Origin: Streptococcaceae bacterium AF77-01CM03A
Lineage (GTDB): Bacteria > Bacillota > Bacilli > Lactobacillales > Streptococcaceae
Assembly: GCA_027665725.1 (NCBI GenBank)
Contig: JAQDDS010000003.1
Coordinates: 1 to 64,000 of the forward strand
DNA: 64,000 nucleotides
Reading direction: 5' to 3'
Within the stretch, counting starts at the first letter, position 1; every line of letters starts with the position of its first letter. Below the pieces are notes generated by a model. That model did no database searches and was not told the origin of the DNA. It saw only the letters and a list, made by a program, of their open reading frames with translations. A program made the position numbers and the translations under genes. This document shows positions 46,735 to 55,735 of this stretch, in pieces.

Positions 46735-48156
46735 ATGGACAAACTATTTAAACTAAAAGAGCACGGGACAGACGTCCGTACAGAGGTTCTTGCTGGTTTA
46801 ACAACTTTCTTTGCAATGAGTTATATTCTCTTTGTAAACCCTCAAATGCTTTCACAAACAGGAATGCCTGTTCAAGGTGTATTCTTGGCAACAATCATCG
46901 GTTCTGTTGTGGGAACTTTGATGATGGCTTTCTATGCTAACTTGCCATATGCACAAGCCCCAGGTATGGGACTAAACGCCTTCTTTACATTTACCGTCGT
47001 ATTTGGGATGGGCTATACTTGGAAAGAAGCTCTTGGGATGGTCTTCATCTGTGGAGTTATTTCACTCATTATCACATTAACCAATGTTCGTAAAATGATC
47101 ATTGAGTCTATTCCTACAACTCTTCGTTCAGCAATTTCAGCTGGTATTGGTGTTTTCCTCGCTTACGTTGGTATTAAGAATGCTGGTCTTTTGAAATTCT
47201 CAATTGACCCAGGTACATATACTGTAGCAGGTGAAGGAGCAGATAAGGCTCAAGCGGCGATTACTGCGAATTCAGCAGCTGTTCCAGGATTGGTAGATTT
47301 CAATACTACAGCAGTTTTGGTAGCTCTTGCAGGTCTTGCTATTACTATCTTCTTTGTTGTTAAAGGTATCAAAGGTGGGATTATCCTTTCTATTTTAACA
47401 ACGACTGTTCTTGCCATTGCGGTTGGTCTTGTTAATGTGTCAGGGATTGACTTCGCTAGCAACAATCTTTCATCAGCAGTTAACGACTTAGGTACTTTGT
47501 TTGGTGCTGCTCTTGGTTCAGAAGGTTTAGGATCTTTGATTTCAAATACTTCTCGTTTGCCAGAAACTTTGATGGCTATTCTTGCCTTCTCATTGACAGA
47601 TATTTTTGATACTATCGGTACTCTTATTGGTACTGGTGAAAAAGTTGGTATCGTTGCGACAAGTGGTGAAAACCATGAGTCAGCTAAATTGGATAAAGCT
47701 CTTTATTCTGACTTGGTAGCGACATCAGTAGGTGCCATTGCAGGTACTTCAAACGTTACAACTTATGTTGAGTCAGCAGCAGGTATCGGTGCTGGTGGAC
47801 GTACTGGATTGACAGCCTTAGTTGTTGCTATCTGTTTTGCCCTATCAAGCTTCTTTAGTCCACTTCTTGCCATTGTTCCTTCAGCTGCGACAGCACCAAT
47901 TTTGATTATCGTCGGAATTATGATGCTCTCTAACTTGAAAAATATTCCTTGGGATGATATGTCAGAAGCAGTTCCTGCCTTCTTCACCTCTATCTTTATG
48001 GGATTCAGTTACTCAATTACACAAGGGATTGCCGTTGGGTTCCTAACTTATACCTTGGCGAAGATTGTCAAAGGTCAAGTTAAGGAAGTGCATGTCATGA
48101 TTTGGATTTTAGATGCTCTATTCATCTTGAACTACATCAGCATGGCACTTAACTAA
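46735..48156 (+). CDS. NCS2 family purine permease (PbuG/PbuO-like)
   Basis: A 473-residue transporter with about 13-14 helices. AzgA-type signatures are GLTTFFAMSYILFVNP, QAPGMGLNAFFTFTVVFGMG and LTDIFDTIGTLIGT. These belong to the adenine/guanine/hypoxanthine branch rather than the uracil/xanthine branch. It imports purine bases by proton symport. AAAGGAGATTAAAA precedes the ATG. Monocistronic, with a strong terminator. Confidence 0.9.
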   Translation: MDKLFKLKEHGTDVRTEVLAGLTTFFAMSYILFVNPQMLSQTGMPVQGVFLATIIGSVVGTLMMAFYANLPYAQAPGMGLNAFFTFTVVFGMGYTWKEALGMVFICGVISLIITLTNVRKMIIESIPTTLRSAISAGIGVFLAYVGIKNAGLLKFSIDPGTYTVAGEGADKAQAAITANSAAVPGLVDFNTTAVLVALAGLAITIFFVVKGIKGGIILSILTTTVLAIAVGLVNVSGIDFASNNLSSAVNDLGTLFGAALGSEGLGSLISNTSRLPETLMAILAFSLTDIFDTIGTLIGTGEKVGIVATSGENHESAKLDKALYSDLVATSVGAIAGTSNVTTYVESAAGIGAGGRTGLTALVVAICFALSSFFSPLLAIVPSAATAPILIIVGIMMLSNLKNIPWDDMSEAVPAFFTSIFMGFSYSITQGIAVGFLTYTLAKIVKGQVKEVHVMIWILDALFILNYISMALN

Positions 48157-48177
48157 AGACAAAAACTTTAAAAAAAG

Positions 48178-48200
48178 AAGGAGGAATATCCTCCTTTTTT
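48178..48200 (+). terminator. Terminator of the NCS2 permease gene
   Basis: AAGGAGGA (48178-48185) and TCCTCCTT (48189-48196) around ATA, then TTTT. Confidence 0.9.
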
Positions 48201-48231
48201 ATTACTAGAAATATCGCAAAAGAAAACTTTT

Positions 48232-48240
48232 TGGTATAAT
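48232..48240 (+). promoter_or_regulatory. Extended -10 promoter of tsaE, placed right at the start codon
   Basis: TGGTATAAT-type element ending at 48240; the tsaE ATG is at 48247, i.e. at the expected transcription start. No Shine-Dalgarno sequence lies between. Confidence 0.7.
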
Positions 48241-48246
48241 GATAAC

Positions 48247-48690
48247 ATGCACATAAAAAATGAAGATGAACTAATCGCTCTTGGGCAAGAGTTGGGTAGT
48301 CTACTTGAAAAAAATGATGTATTGATTTTAACTGGTGAATTAGGTGCTGGAAAAACCACATTAACAAAAGGTCTAGCTAAAGGACTAGGGATTCATCAAA
48401 TGATCAAAAGTCCTACTTATACCATTGTTCGAGAATATGAAGGACGTCTACCCTTATATCACTTGGATGTTTATCGCATCGAAGGGGATGCAGATTCGAT
48501 CGACTTGGATGAATTTCTGTTTGGTTCAGGTGTGACAGTTATTGAATGGGGGCACCTATTAGGTGATGCTCTTCCAGCCGACTATCTGGAATTAGAAATT
48601 CTTAAAGATGATGAGGGCCGTGAAGTTGTCTTTCATGCCCACGGTCAACGAGCAGCAGAACTCTTGCAGAGGCTGACGAATGGAGTATGA
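48247..48690 (+). CDS. tsaE: tRNA threonylcarbamoyladenosine biosynthesis protein TsaE
   Basis: A 147-residue P-loop ATPase with Walker A GELGAGKTT (~residues 31-39), KSPTYTIVREYEG and HLDVYRI. It works with TsaB and TsaD in forming t6A at position 37 of ANN-decoding tRNAs. There is no ribosome site; the ATG follows the -10 box by 6 nt, suggesting a leaderless mRNA. It overlaps the acetyltransferase gene by 11 nt and heads the operon tsaE-acetyltransferase-lytR. Confidence 0.93.
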   Translation: MHIKNEDELIALGQELGSLLEKNDVLILTGELGAGKTTLTKGLAKGLGIHQMIKSPTYTIVREYEGRLPLYHLDVYRIEGDADSIDLDEFLFGSGVTVIEWGHLLGDALPADYLELEILKDDEGREVVFHAHGQRAAELLQRLTNGV

Positions 48691-49201
48691 TTTATTAATT
48701 CGTGAAGCAGAAGTTGAGGATGCAACAGAACTTATTGCACTTTTGGATCAGATTGGTCATGAATCTAGTTTTACCAGTCTGGATGAAAATGGAATTGCAA
48801 TGAGTGAATCTGAGATGCAGCGTTTTATTAACAAGCAGGCCCAGTCGGATAATCAGATTACTTTACTAGCTTATTTGAATGAAGAATTGGCAGGAGTGAT
48901 CAATATAACGGCTGATCAACGTCCGCGAGTTCGGCATATTGGGGATATCTTTTTGGGTATTAAAAAAGCCTATTGGGGAAATGGTCTCGGTAGTATCTTG
49001 ATGGAAGAAGCTATTGAATGGGCCCAATCGAGTGGAAGTATTCGACGCTTACAACTGACAGTTCAAAAACGAAATCTGGCAGCTGTTCATCTATATAAAA
49101 AGCTGGGCTTCATCATTGAAGGCCAGCAGGAACGTGGTGCTTGTATAGAAGGAGGAGAGTTTCTTGATGTTTACCTGATGGGTCGACTGATAGACGAATA
49201 A
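48680..49201 (+). CDS. GNAT family N-acetyltransferase
   Basis: A 173-residue acetyltransferase with GNAT motif A IFLGIKKAYWGNGLGSILMEEAIEWA (acetyl-CoA loop, ~95-120) and motif B VHLYKKLGFIIEGQQ. The RimL-like pattern suggests acetylation of a protein N-terminus or small amine; the substrate is unknown. Its start lies inside the end of tsaE, so the two are coupled. The next gene follows after 4 nt. Confidence 0.9.
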   Translation: MEYDLLIREAEVEDATELIALLDQIGHESSFTSLDENGIAMSESEMQRFINKQAQSDNQITLLAYLNEELAGVINITADQRPRVRHIGDIFLGIKKAYWGNGLGSILMEEAIEWAQSSGSIRRLQLTVQKRNLAAVHLYKKLGFIIEGQQERGACIEGGEFLDVYLMGRLIDE

Positions 49202-49205
49202 ATAC

Positions 49206-50246
49206 ATGGCAAAAAAAATAATCGGAATGTTTTTAGGCTTTGTTCTTGTGACAGTGCTTGGTGTGGGAGCTTATGCCTATACTATCTACCAACAAAGTAC
49301 ACAGACTTTAGCCAAAACTTATAAACAAATCGGAGAAGAAACCAAGGTTATCGAGGCAACTGAACCATTGACAATCCTATTGATGGGGGTAGATACGGGA
49401 AATGTTGAACGTACAGACCCATGGGCAGGAAATAGTGATTCAATGATTTTGGTAACAGTGAATCCTAAAACCAAGAAAGTTGTTATGATGAGTTTGGAAC
49501 GTGATATTCTGACACAAATCCAACAACCAGATGGTAGTGTTAGAGAAGCTAAACTCAACGCTGCCTATGCTGATGGTGGAGCAGAGCTTGCCATTTCGAC
49601 CATTCAAAAAATGATGAATATCCATATCGACCGCTATGTGATGGTTAATATGCACGGTCTTCAAAGAATGGTTGATGCTGTAGGTGGTATCACAGTAAAT
49701 AACACTCTAGGTTTCCCAATCTCTATCCAAGACCAGGAACCATTTAACACGATTTCTATCGGTGTTGGGGAACAAACCCTAAATGGTGACGAGGCGCTAG
49801 TGTATTCACGTATGCGCTATCAGGATCCAGAGGGGGACTACGGTCGTCAGAAACGTCAGCGCGAAGTCATTCAAAAGATTGTTGAAAAAATTCTTAGTTT
49901 GAATAGTGTCAGCCACTACCAAGAAATTTTGAAGGCTCTTAGTGATAATATGCAGACTAATATTGAGATTACAACAACAACAATCCCTCAGTTGATGGGC
50001 TACCAAGATTCCTTTAAGAATATTGAATCTCAGCAATTACGTGGAGAGGATGCAATGATTGATGAGACATCTTACCAAATCGTGACATCTGAGCATATGT
50101 TAGAAATGCAAAATCTCTTGCGTCGTTCATTGGATAAGCCAGAAGTTACCGAATTGGAGACAAATGTAGTCTTGTATGAAAATATTTATGGTCGTCTACC
50201 ACAAATAACTGGTTCTGTTGCAGATCAGGAACAACAAGGCCAATAA
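49206..50246 (+). CDS. LytR-CpsA-Psr (LCP) family protein
   Basis: A 346-residue protein with one N-terminal membrane helix (~6-28) and an extracellular LCP domain: LLMGVDTGNVER, DSMILVTVNPKTKKVVMMSLERD with catalytic Arg/Asp positions, and YGRQKRQREVIQKI. LCP enzymes transfer teichoic acid or capsule precursors from undecaprenyl phosphate to peptidoglycan. By position before cinA-recA it corresponds to the gene called lytR in pneumococcus. A terminator separates it from cinA. Confidence 0.92.
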   Translation: MAKKIIGMFLGFVLVTVLGVGAYAYTIYQQSTQTLAKTYKQIGEETKVIEATEPLTILLMGVDTGNVERTDPWAGNSDSMILVTVNPKTKKVVMMSLERDILTQIQQPDGSVREAKLNAAYADGGAELAISTIQKMMNIHIDRYVMVNMHGLQRMVDAVGGITVNNTLGFPISIQDQEPFNTISIGVGEQTLNGDEALVYSRMRYQDPEGDYGRQKRQREVIQKIVEKILSLNSVSHYQEILKALSDNMQTNIEITTTTIPQLMGYQDSFKNIESQQLRGEDAMIDETSYQIVTSEHMLEMQNLLRRSLDKPEVTELETNVVLYENIYGRLPQITGSVADQEQQGQ

Positions 50247-50268
50247 GAACAATAAGAAATGAAAACTA

Positions 50269-50297
50269 AAATCGTAGGAATTTTCCTGCGATTTTTT
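50269..50297 (+). terminator. Terminator before the cinA promoter
   Basis: AATCGTAGGAA and TTCCTGCGATT pair around TT with one mismatch, followed by TTTTC. Its T tract doubles as the T-rich element upstream of the cin-box. Confidence 0.85.
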
Positions 50298-50305
50298 CAA
50301 AGAAA

Positions 50306-50313
50306 TCCGAATA
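50306..50313 (+). promoter_or_regulatory. Competence cin-box (ComX/SigX promoter) of cinA
   Basis: TCCGAATA at 50306-50313 matches the cin-box consensus TNCGAATA, with a T-rich stretch (50291-50298) upstream and the cinA ATG at 50332. This is the known regulatory arrangement of late competence genes in streptococci, and cinA-recA is a classic target. Confidence 0.85.
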
Positions 50314-50331
50314 GATAGGTAGGAGGAAAAA

Positions 50332-51588
50332 ATGAAAGCGGAAATCATAGCTGTTGGAACAGAGATTCTAACAGGTCAAATTGTCAATACCAATGCTCAG
50401 TTTTTATCTGAAAAGTTGGCTGAAATCGGTGTTGATGTCTACTTCCAAACGGCTGTAGGAGATAATGAATCTCGTCTTTTATCCTTGTTGGAGATTGCTA
50501 AGAATCGTAGCAATCTGGTTATCCTAACAGGAGGATTGGGTCCGACAGAGGATGATTTGACCAAACAAACCTTGGCCCATTTTCTAGGGCGTGATTTAAC
50601 TTTTGATGCTCAAGCGCAGGCTAAACTAGATGACTTTTTTGCTCATCGACCGGACTATGCCCGAACTCCAAATAATGAACGCCAAGCTCAAATCGTTGAG
50701 GGTTCAATCCCACTACCCAATGAAACAGGACTAGCAGTCGGAGGCATGATTGAGGTGGCTGGCGTGACCTATGTCGTCCTACCAGGTCCGCCAAGTGAAC
50801 TGAAACCCATGGTTTTAAATGAATTGCTTCCGAGATTGACCACTGGAGCTAAGTTATACTCACGCGTGCTACGTTTCTTTAGCATTGGCGAGAGCCAGCT
50901 AGTAACGATTCTGTCGGATTTGATTGAAGAGCAGACAGATCCAACCATAGCACCGTATGCAAAAACAGGAGAAGTGACTCTGCGCTTGTCTACCAAGGCT
51001 ACTAGTCAAGAAGAGGCAAGAAAAGCTTTGGATAATCTGGAGGAAAAAATTCTTGCCCGCCAGACTTTTGAAGGTGTTGCTTTAAAGGATATCTGCTATG
51101 GATATGGCGAGGAAGTGAGTCTAGCCAGTGTAGTTGTTGAGGAGTTGAAAAAGCAGCATAAAACCATAACGGTTGCGGAAAGTTTGACAGCAGGGCTTTT
51201 TCAAGCAACTTTGGCAGACTTTTCGGGAGTGTCAGCTATCTTTAAAGGTGGTTTTGTGACTTATAGTCTAGAAGAAAAGGCTAAGATGTTAGATATTCCA
51301 CAAGTAGAGTTGGAAAAACACGGAGTTGTTTCAGCCTTTACGGCGGAAAAAATGGCAGAGCAGGCACGACTTAAAACTCAATCAGACTTTGGGGTTAGCT
51401 TGACAGGAGTGGCTGGTCCGGATAGTCTAGAAGGACATCCAGCAGGCACAGTTTTTATCGGTTTATCTCAAGCATCCGACACAGAAGTTGTTCAGGTCAA
51501 TATTGCAGGAAGAAGTCGAGCAGACGTTCGTAAAATTGCAGTCATGCATGCTTTTAACTTAGTTCGCAAAGCTTTATTAAGTGACTGA
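50332..51588 (+). CDS. cinA: Competence-induced protein CinA
   Basis: A 418-residue two-domain protein: N-terminal molybdopterin-binding/COG1058 domain ([44 protein letters not shown]) and C-terminal CinA domain ([39 protein letters not shown]). Homologs have ADP-ribose pyrophosphatase and NMN deamidase activities; in pneumococcus CinA binds RecA at the membrane during transformation. GTAGGAGG precedes the ATG. It is followed by recA 54 nt later. Confidence 0.96.
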   Translation: MKAEIIAVGTEILTGQIVNTNAQFLSEKLAEIGVDVYFQTAVGDNESRLLSLLEIAKNRSNLVILTGGLGPTEDDLTKQTLAHFLGRDLTFDAQAQAKLDDFFAHRPDYARTPNNERQAQIVEGSIPLPNETGLAVGGMIEVAGVTYVVLPGPPSELKPMVLNELLPRLTTGAKLYSRVLRFFSIGESQLVTILSDLIEEQTDPTIAPYAKTGEVTLRLSTKATSQEEARKALDNLEEKILARQTFEGVALKDICYGYGEEVSLASVVVEELKKQHKTITVAESLTAGLFQATLADFSGVSAIFKGGFVTYSLEEKAKMLDIPQVELEKHGVVSAFTAEKMAEQARLKTQSDFGVSLTGVAGPDSLEGHPAGTVFIGLSQASDTEVVQVNIAGRSRADVRKIAVMHAFNLVRKALLSD

Positions 51589-51591
51589 CTT

Positions 51592-51604
51592 TTGATATAA
51601 TAGA
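51592..51604 (+). promoter_or_regulatory. Internal promoter of recA
   Basis: TGATATAAT just after the cinA stop is an extended -10 element, about 40 nt before the recA ATG, which gives recA competence-independent expression. Confidence 0.65.
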
Positions 51605-51642
51605 AGAAGGTTCTAAGAATCATTAAAATATAGGAGAACAAA

Positions 51643-52794
51643 ATGGCGAAAAAACCAACAAAAAAATTGGATGAAATTGGGAAAAAGTTTGGAGCTGATC
51701 GTGAAAAAGCTTTGAATGATGCTCTTAAATTGATTGAAAAAGACTTCGGTAAGGGTTCAATCATGCGCTTGGGTGAACGCGCAGAGCAAAAGGTGCAAGT
51801 GATGAGTTCAGGTTCATTGGCACTTGATATTGCACTTGGTTCAGGTGGTTATCCAAAGGGACGTATCATTGAAATCTACGGTCCAGAATCATCAGGTAAG
51901 ACAACAGTAGCGCTTCATGCTGTAGCGCAAGCGCAAAAAGAAGGTGGAATTGCTGCCTTTATCGATGCGGAGCATGCTCTTGATCCAGCTTATGCAGCGG
52001 CACTTGGAGTAAACATTGATGAATTGCTCTTGTCACAACCAGACTCAGGTGAACAAGGTCTTGAAATTGCAGGGAAATTGATTGACTCAGGTGCGGTTGA
52101 CCTTGTGGTTATCGACTCTGTTGCAGCTCTTGTACCTCGTGCAGAAATCGATGGAGATATCGGAGATAGCCACGTTGGTCTTCAAGCTCGTATGATGAGT
52201 CAGGCTATGCGTAAGCTTGGAGCTTCTATCAATAAAACAAAGACAATTGCAATCTTCATCAACCAGTTGCGTGAAAAAGTAGGGGTTATGTTTGGTAATC
52301 CAGAAACAACTCCTGGTGGACGTGCCCTTAAATTCTATGCTTCTGTCCGTTTGGATGTTCGTGGAAGCACACAAATCAAGGGAACTGGTGACCAAAAAGA
52401 CACTAACGTCGGTAAAGAAACTAAGATTAAAGTTGTGAAAAACAAGGTTGCTCCACCGTTCAAAGAAGCTCTTGTTGAAATCATGTACGGAGAAGGTATT
52501 TCTAGAACTGGTGAACTCTTGAAGATTGCTAGTGATTTGGATATCATTCAAAAAGCAGGTGCTTGGTACTCATACAAGGGTGAAAAAATCGGACAAGGAT
52601 CTGAGAATGCGAAGAAATACTTGGCAGATCATCCAGAAATCTTTGATGAGATTGACCACCAAGTTCGTGTTCAATATGGTTTGATTGAAGAGGAAGAAGG
52701 CTCTAAAGCAAGTGCGGCAGCAGTTGATGCAGATTCTAACCAAGAAGTAACACTTGATTTGGGAGACGCTCTTGAAATCGAAATTGAAGAATAA
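51643..52794 (+). CDS. recA: Recombinase RecA
   Basis: A 383-residue RecA. Walker [10 protein letters not shown] is at residues 80-88, Walker [11 protein letters not shown] near 150, L1 and L2 loop regions follow, and the C-terminal tail is acidic ([12 protein letters not shown]). It forms the filament for transformation recombination, repair and SOS-like responses. TATAGGAGAACAAA precedes the ATG. It is transcribed from the cin-box upstream of cinA and probably from its own -10 element. A strong terminator follows directly, so dinF is not in the same transcript here. Confidence 0.98.
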   Translation: MAKKPTKKLDEIGKKFGADREKALNDALKLIEKDFGKGSIMRLGERAEQKVQVMSSGSLALDIALGSGGYPKGRIIEIYGPESSGKTTVALHAVAQAQKEGGIAAFIDAEHALDPAYAAALGVNIDELLLSQPDSGEQGLEIAGKLIDSGAVDLVVIDSVAALVPRAEIDGDIGDSHVGLQARMMSQAMRKLGASINKTKTIAIFINQLREKVGVMFGNPETTPGGRALKFYASVRLDVRGSTQIKGTGDQKDTNVGKETKIKVVKNKVAPPFKEALVEIMYGEGISRTGELLKIASDLDIIQKAGAWYSYKGEKIGQGSENAKKYLADHPEIFDEIDHQVRVQYGLIEEEEGSKASAAAVDADSNQEVTLDLGDALEIEIEE

Positions 52795-52800
52795 AAAGAA

Positions 52801-52828
52801 AAGTAGCAGTAAAACTGCTACTTTTTTT
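52801..52828 (+). terminator. Terminator of cinA-recA
   Basis: AAGTAGCAGT (52801-52810) and ACTGCTACTT (52814-52823), then TTTTT. Confidence 0.92.
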
Positions 52829-52840
52829 ATTTCATGAGAA

Positions 52841-53395
52841 CTAATGTTCGCTAAAACGTCGGTATTTGATGCGAAAGTCGAAGTAATTCTCTTCTTGCAA
52901 TTTTTGAAAGATATTACGATAGGCTTCCTCATCAAAGTGGTCGCCACGGTAGAGAATTTCAAAGCTCATACCCTCGTATTCCAAGAAGGCATTGGCTGTT
53001 TTAAAGCCATTTTGTAGGTAGAAGTCCATGCGGGCTTTTCGCTGTTCGAGGTTATCGCAGTCTTCATCCAGTCTTTCCACTTCAAGAATCATGGTCCGCT
53101 GATAAAAGTCAATCAACTTTTCAATAATTTCTTTTCCATAACCATGGCTACGCAAATGAGGCATGATAGCGAAAAAACTGATGTAGAAAGCTTTTTGATT
53201 GGAGACGGCAAAGGCAAAGCCAACAAACTCCTCCTCATTATAAAAGGCGAAAAAGTGAGCGTCATCCCTATCTTGATACAGTAAAAATTCGTCTAAGGGA
53301 ACCCGCTCTTCCTCAGGGAAGGCCTCCTTGTTTAATTTTTCCACTTTCTCAAGGTTTGGGAATACATCTGTAATTAACTGACTTGTTAAGCTCAT
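52841..53395 (-). CDS. GNAT family N-acetyltransferase
   Basis: A 184-residue GNAT protein with HFFAFYNEEEFVGFAFAV, the acetyl-CoA motif MPHLRSHGYGKEIIEKLID, and a C-terminal FYLQNGFKTAN. Substrate unknown. AAGGAGGGTATGT precedes the ATG, and a minus-strand extended -10 TGATATAAT lies upstream. It lies in the opposite direction between recA and dinF, which are adjacent in the pneumococcal competence operon as I recall it. Confidence 0.88.
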   Translation of the reverse strand: MSLTSQLITDVFPNLEKVEKLNKEAFPEEERVPLDEFLLYQDRDDAHFFAFYNEEEFVGFAFAVSNQKAFYISFFAIMPHLRSHGYGKEIIEKLIDFYQRTMILEVERLDEDCDNLEQRKARMDFYLQNGFKTANAFLEYEGMSFEILYRGDHFDEEAYRNIFQKLQEENYFDFRIKYRRFSEH

Positions 53396-53479
53396 ACATA
53401 CCCTCCTTTTCAGTCATGATTATATCAAATTGGTTATTAGAAGGCAATCGCTTTCTTAGGAGAGATGCTGTTCTTGACC

Positions 53480-53508
53480 TTGTTCAAGCTCTTGAAAGCT
53501 GATATAAT
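53480..53508 (+). promoter_or_regulatory. Promoter of dinF, placed right at the start codon
   Basis: TTGTTC (53480-53485), a 17-nt spacer and perfect TATAAT (53503-53508). The ATG at 53515 is at the expected transcription start, with no ribosome site in between. Confidence 0.75.
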
Positions 53509-53514
53509 AGCCTT

Positions 53515-54885
53515 ATGAATAAAAAATCAACGGTGGACTTGATTCATGGTCCCATCCTTCCTGCTCTTATTAGTTTTGCTTTTCCGATTCTTTTATCTAA
53601 TATCTTTCAGCAACTCTACAATACGGCTGATATTTTGATTGTTGGGCGTTTTTTAGGACAAAATTCCTTGGCGGCAGTCGGAGCTACGACAGCCATTTTT
53701 GATTTGATTATTGGCTTTGCTCTCGGAGTCGGAAATGGGATGGGAGTTGTTATTGCTCGGTTTTATGGCGCTCGTAATTTTACAAAGATTAAAGAGGCTG
53801 TCGCAGCGACTTGGATTTTAGGTGCAATCCTGAGTGGTTTTGTGATGCTGATGGGTTTCTTCGGTCTTTATCCGCTCTTACAATATCTCGAAACACCTGC
53901 AGAAATCCTCCCCCAATCCTATGAATACATCTCTATGATTGTCAGCTGTGTGGGAGTTAGCTTTGCTTATAATCTTTTTGCAGGATTACTACGCTCGATT
54001 GGTGATAGCCTTGCGGCGCTTGCCTTTCTTATCTTTTCAGCCATTGTTAATGTCATTCTAGATTTATATTTTATTACACAACTGCAGTTGGGAGTTCAGT
54101 CTGCAGGTCTTGCAACCATCATCTCGCAAGGTTTGTCCGCTATTCTCTGTTATTTCTATATCCGAAAGAGTGTTCCAGAGCTTCTTCCAGATCTTAAACA
54201 TTTCAGATGGAATAAGGATCTCTATGTTGATCTCTTGGAGCAAGGGCTAGCCATGGGGCTGATGGGTTCAATCGTCTCTGTCGGAAGTGTAATCTTACAA
54301 TCCTCTGTTAATGGATTTGGAGCAGTTATTATCAGTGCCCAAACGGCAGCACGTAGAATCATGGCTTTTGCTCTATTGCCAATGACGGCAATTTCGGCTT
54401 CTATGACGACTTTTATCTCTCAAAACTTTGGGGCAAAACGTCCAGATCGTATCGTCCAAGGTCTTCGTTTAGGGAGCTATTTGAGTATGGCTTGGGCAAC
54501 CTTTGCTTGTGTACTCCTATTTTTTGCAAGTCCTAGCCTAGTTTCTTTCTTAGCGAGTTCAACAGATGGTTACTTGATTGAAAATGGGACCTTGTACCTA
54601 CGTATTAGTTCTGTATTCTATCCGTTTTTGAGTCTTTTATTGATTTATAGAAATAGTTTGCAGGGACTCGGTCAAAAACTCTTACCCCTCATATCTAGTT
54701 TTATCGAGTTTATCGGGAAAATTGTTTTCGTCGCTTGGATTATTCCTTGGGCAGGTTATACAGGTGTGATTCTATGTGAACCGCTACTTTGGCTTGTTAT
54801 GACTGCACAGCTTTATATCTCACTCTCTCAGCACCCTTGGATAAAAGAAGGCAAGAAAATCTTGGCTGTCGGCGGACAATCCTAG
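53515..54885 (+). CDS. dinF: MATE family efflux transporter DinF
   Basis: A 456-residue MATE transporter with 12 helices in two halves, each with MATE-type patterns (SNIFQQLYNTADILIVGRFLG, LGVGNGMGVVIARFYGA, AVIISAQTAARRIMAFALLP). It exports organic cations or toxic compounds using an ion gradient. The name follows its position after recA, as in pneumococcus. There it belongs to the cinA-recA operon; here it has its own promoter and seems to be leaderless. Confidence 0.9.
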   Translation: MNKKSTVDLIHGPILPALISFAFPILLSNIFQQLYNTADILIVGRFLGQNSLAAVGATTAIFDLIIGFALGVGNGMGVVIARFYGARNFTKIKEAVAATWILGAILSGFVMLMGFFGLYPLLQYLETPAEILPQSYEYISMIVSCVGVSFAYNLFAGLLRSIGDSLAALAFLIFSAIVNVILDLYFITQLQLGVQSAGLATIISQGLSAILCYFYIRKSVPELLPDLKHFRWNKDLYVDLLEQGLAMGLMGSIVSVGSVILQSSVNGFGAVIISAQTAARRIMAFALLPMTAISASMTTFISQNFGAKRPDRIVQGLRLGSYLSMAWATFACVLLFFASPSLVSFLASSTDGYLIENGTLYLRISSVFYPFLSLLLIYRNSLQGLGQKLLPLISSFIEFIGKIVFVAWIIPWAGYTGVILCEPLLWLVMTAQLYISLSQHPWIKEGKKILAVGGQS

Positions 54886-54938
54886 CTTCATTTATAAAAG
54901 AAAAATCCGTTTCCTCTAGTGAAAATCGACTAGACTTG

Positions 54939-54947
54939 TGTTATAAT
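54939..54947 (+). promoter_or_regulatory. Extended -10 promoter of the yebC-type gene
   Basis: TGTTATAAT at 54939-54947, preceded by the inverted repeat CTAGT (54916-54920) and ACTAG (54929-54933). Confidence 0.7.
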
Positions 54948-54982
54948 AAGAAAGATTAAAATGTGAAAAAAGGAGATTCCTA

Positions 54983-55699
54983 ATGGGACGTAAATGGGCC
55001 AATATCGTAGCCAAGAAAACGGCTAAAGATGGAGCTAACTCTAAAGTCTATGCAAAATTTGGTGTAGAAATCTATGTAGCAGCTAAAAAAGGTGATCCAG
55101 ATCCAGAATCAAACTCAGCTTTGAAATTCGTTATCGACCGTGCTAAACAAGCGCAAGTGCCAAAACACGTTATTGATAAGGCAATCGATAAAGCAAAAGG
55201 GAATACAGACGAAACCTTTACAGAAGGACGTTACGAAGGCTTTGGACCAAATGGTTCTATGTTGATCGTGGATACCTTGACTTCAAACGTGAACCGTACA
55301 GCTGCCAATGTTCGTGCAGCCTTTGGTAAAAATGGTGGAAACATGGGAGCTTCAGGTTCTGTATCTTACCTCTTTGACAACAAAGGAGTCATCGTATTTG
55401 CTGGTGACGACGCTGATGCTATCTTTGAACTCTTGCTTGAAGCAGATGTCGATGTAGACGATGTAGAAGCAGAAGAAGGAACAATTACTGTTTATACAGC
55501 CCCAACTGACCTTCACAAGGCTATCGTTGCTTTGCGTGAATCTGGTATCGAAGAATTCCAAGTAACTGAATTGGAAATGATTCCTCAATCAGAAGTGGAG
55601 TTGTCAGGTGAAGATTTGGAAACATTTGAGAAACTATACAGCGTACTTGAAGACGACGAAGACGTACAAAAAATCTATACCAATGTTGATGGGTTCTAA
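54983..55699 (+). CDS. YebC/PmpR family protein
   Basis: A 238-residue TACO1/YebC protein beginning [27 protein letters not shown], the family signature, with [11 protein letters not shown] and an acidic C-terminal half. The family was long annotated as transcriptional regulators; recent work links YebC to translation of proline-rich stretches. AAAAGGAGATTCCT precedes the ATG. It directly follows dinF here, unlike in pneumococcus. Confidence 0.94.
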   Translation: MGRKWANIVAKKTAKDGANSKVYAKFGVEIYVAAKKGDPDPESNSALKFVIDRAKQAQVPKHVIDKAIDKAKGNTDETFTEGRYEGFGPNGSMLIVDTLTSNVNRTAANVRAAFGKNGGNMGASGSVSYLFDNKGVIVFAGDDADAIFELLLEADVDVDDVEAEEGTITVYTAPTDLHKAIVALRESGIEEFQVTELEMIPQSEVELSGEDLETFEKLYSVLEDDEDVQKIYTNVDGF

Positions 55700-55701
55700 T
55701 T

Positions 55702-55735
55702 AAAAAACAGTGACCAAGAGTCACTGTTTTTTAAT
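55702..55735. terminator. Bidirectional terminator
   Basis: AAAAAACAGTGAC and GTCACTGTTTTTT form a perfect stem around CAAGA, with A6 and T6 on the two sides. The stop codon of the small HTH gene lies in its right arm. Confidence 0.92.

Noticed and set aside
52087..52551. 154-codon open frame on the minus strand inside recA
   Set aside because: Antisense shadow of recA codon usage, without ribosome site or protein-like domains.
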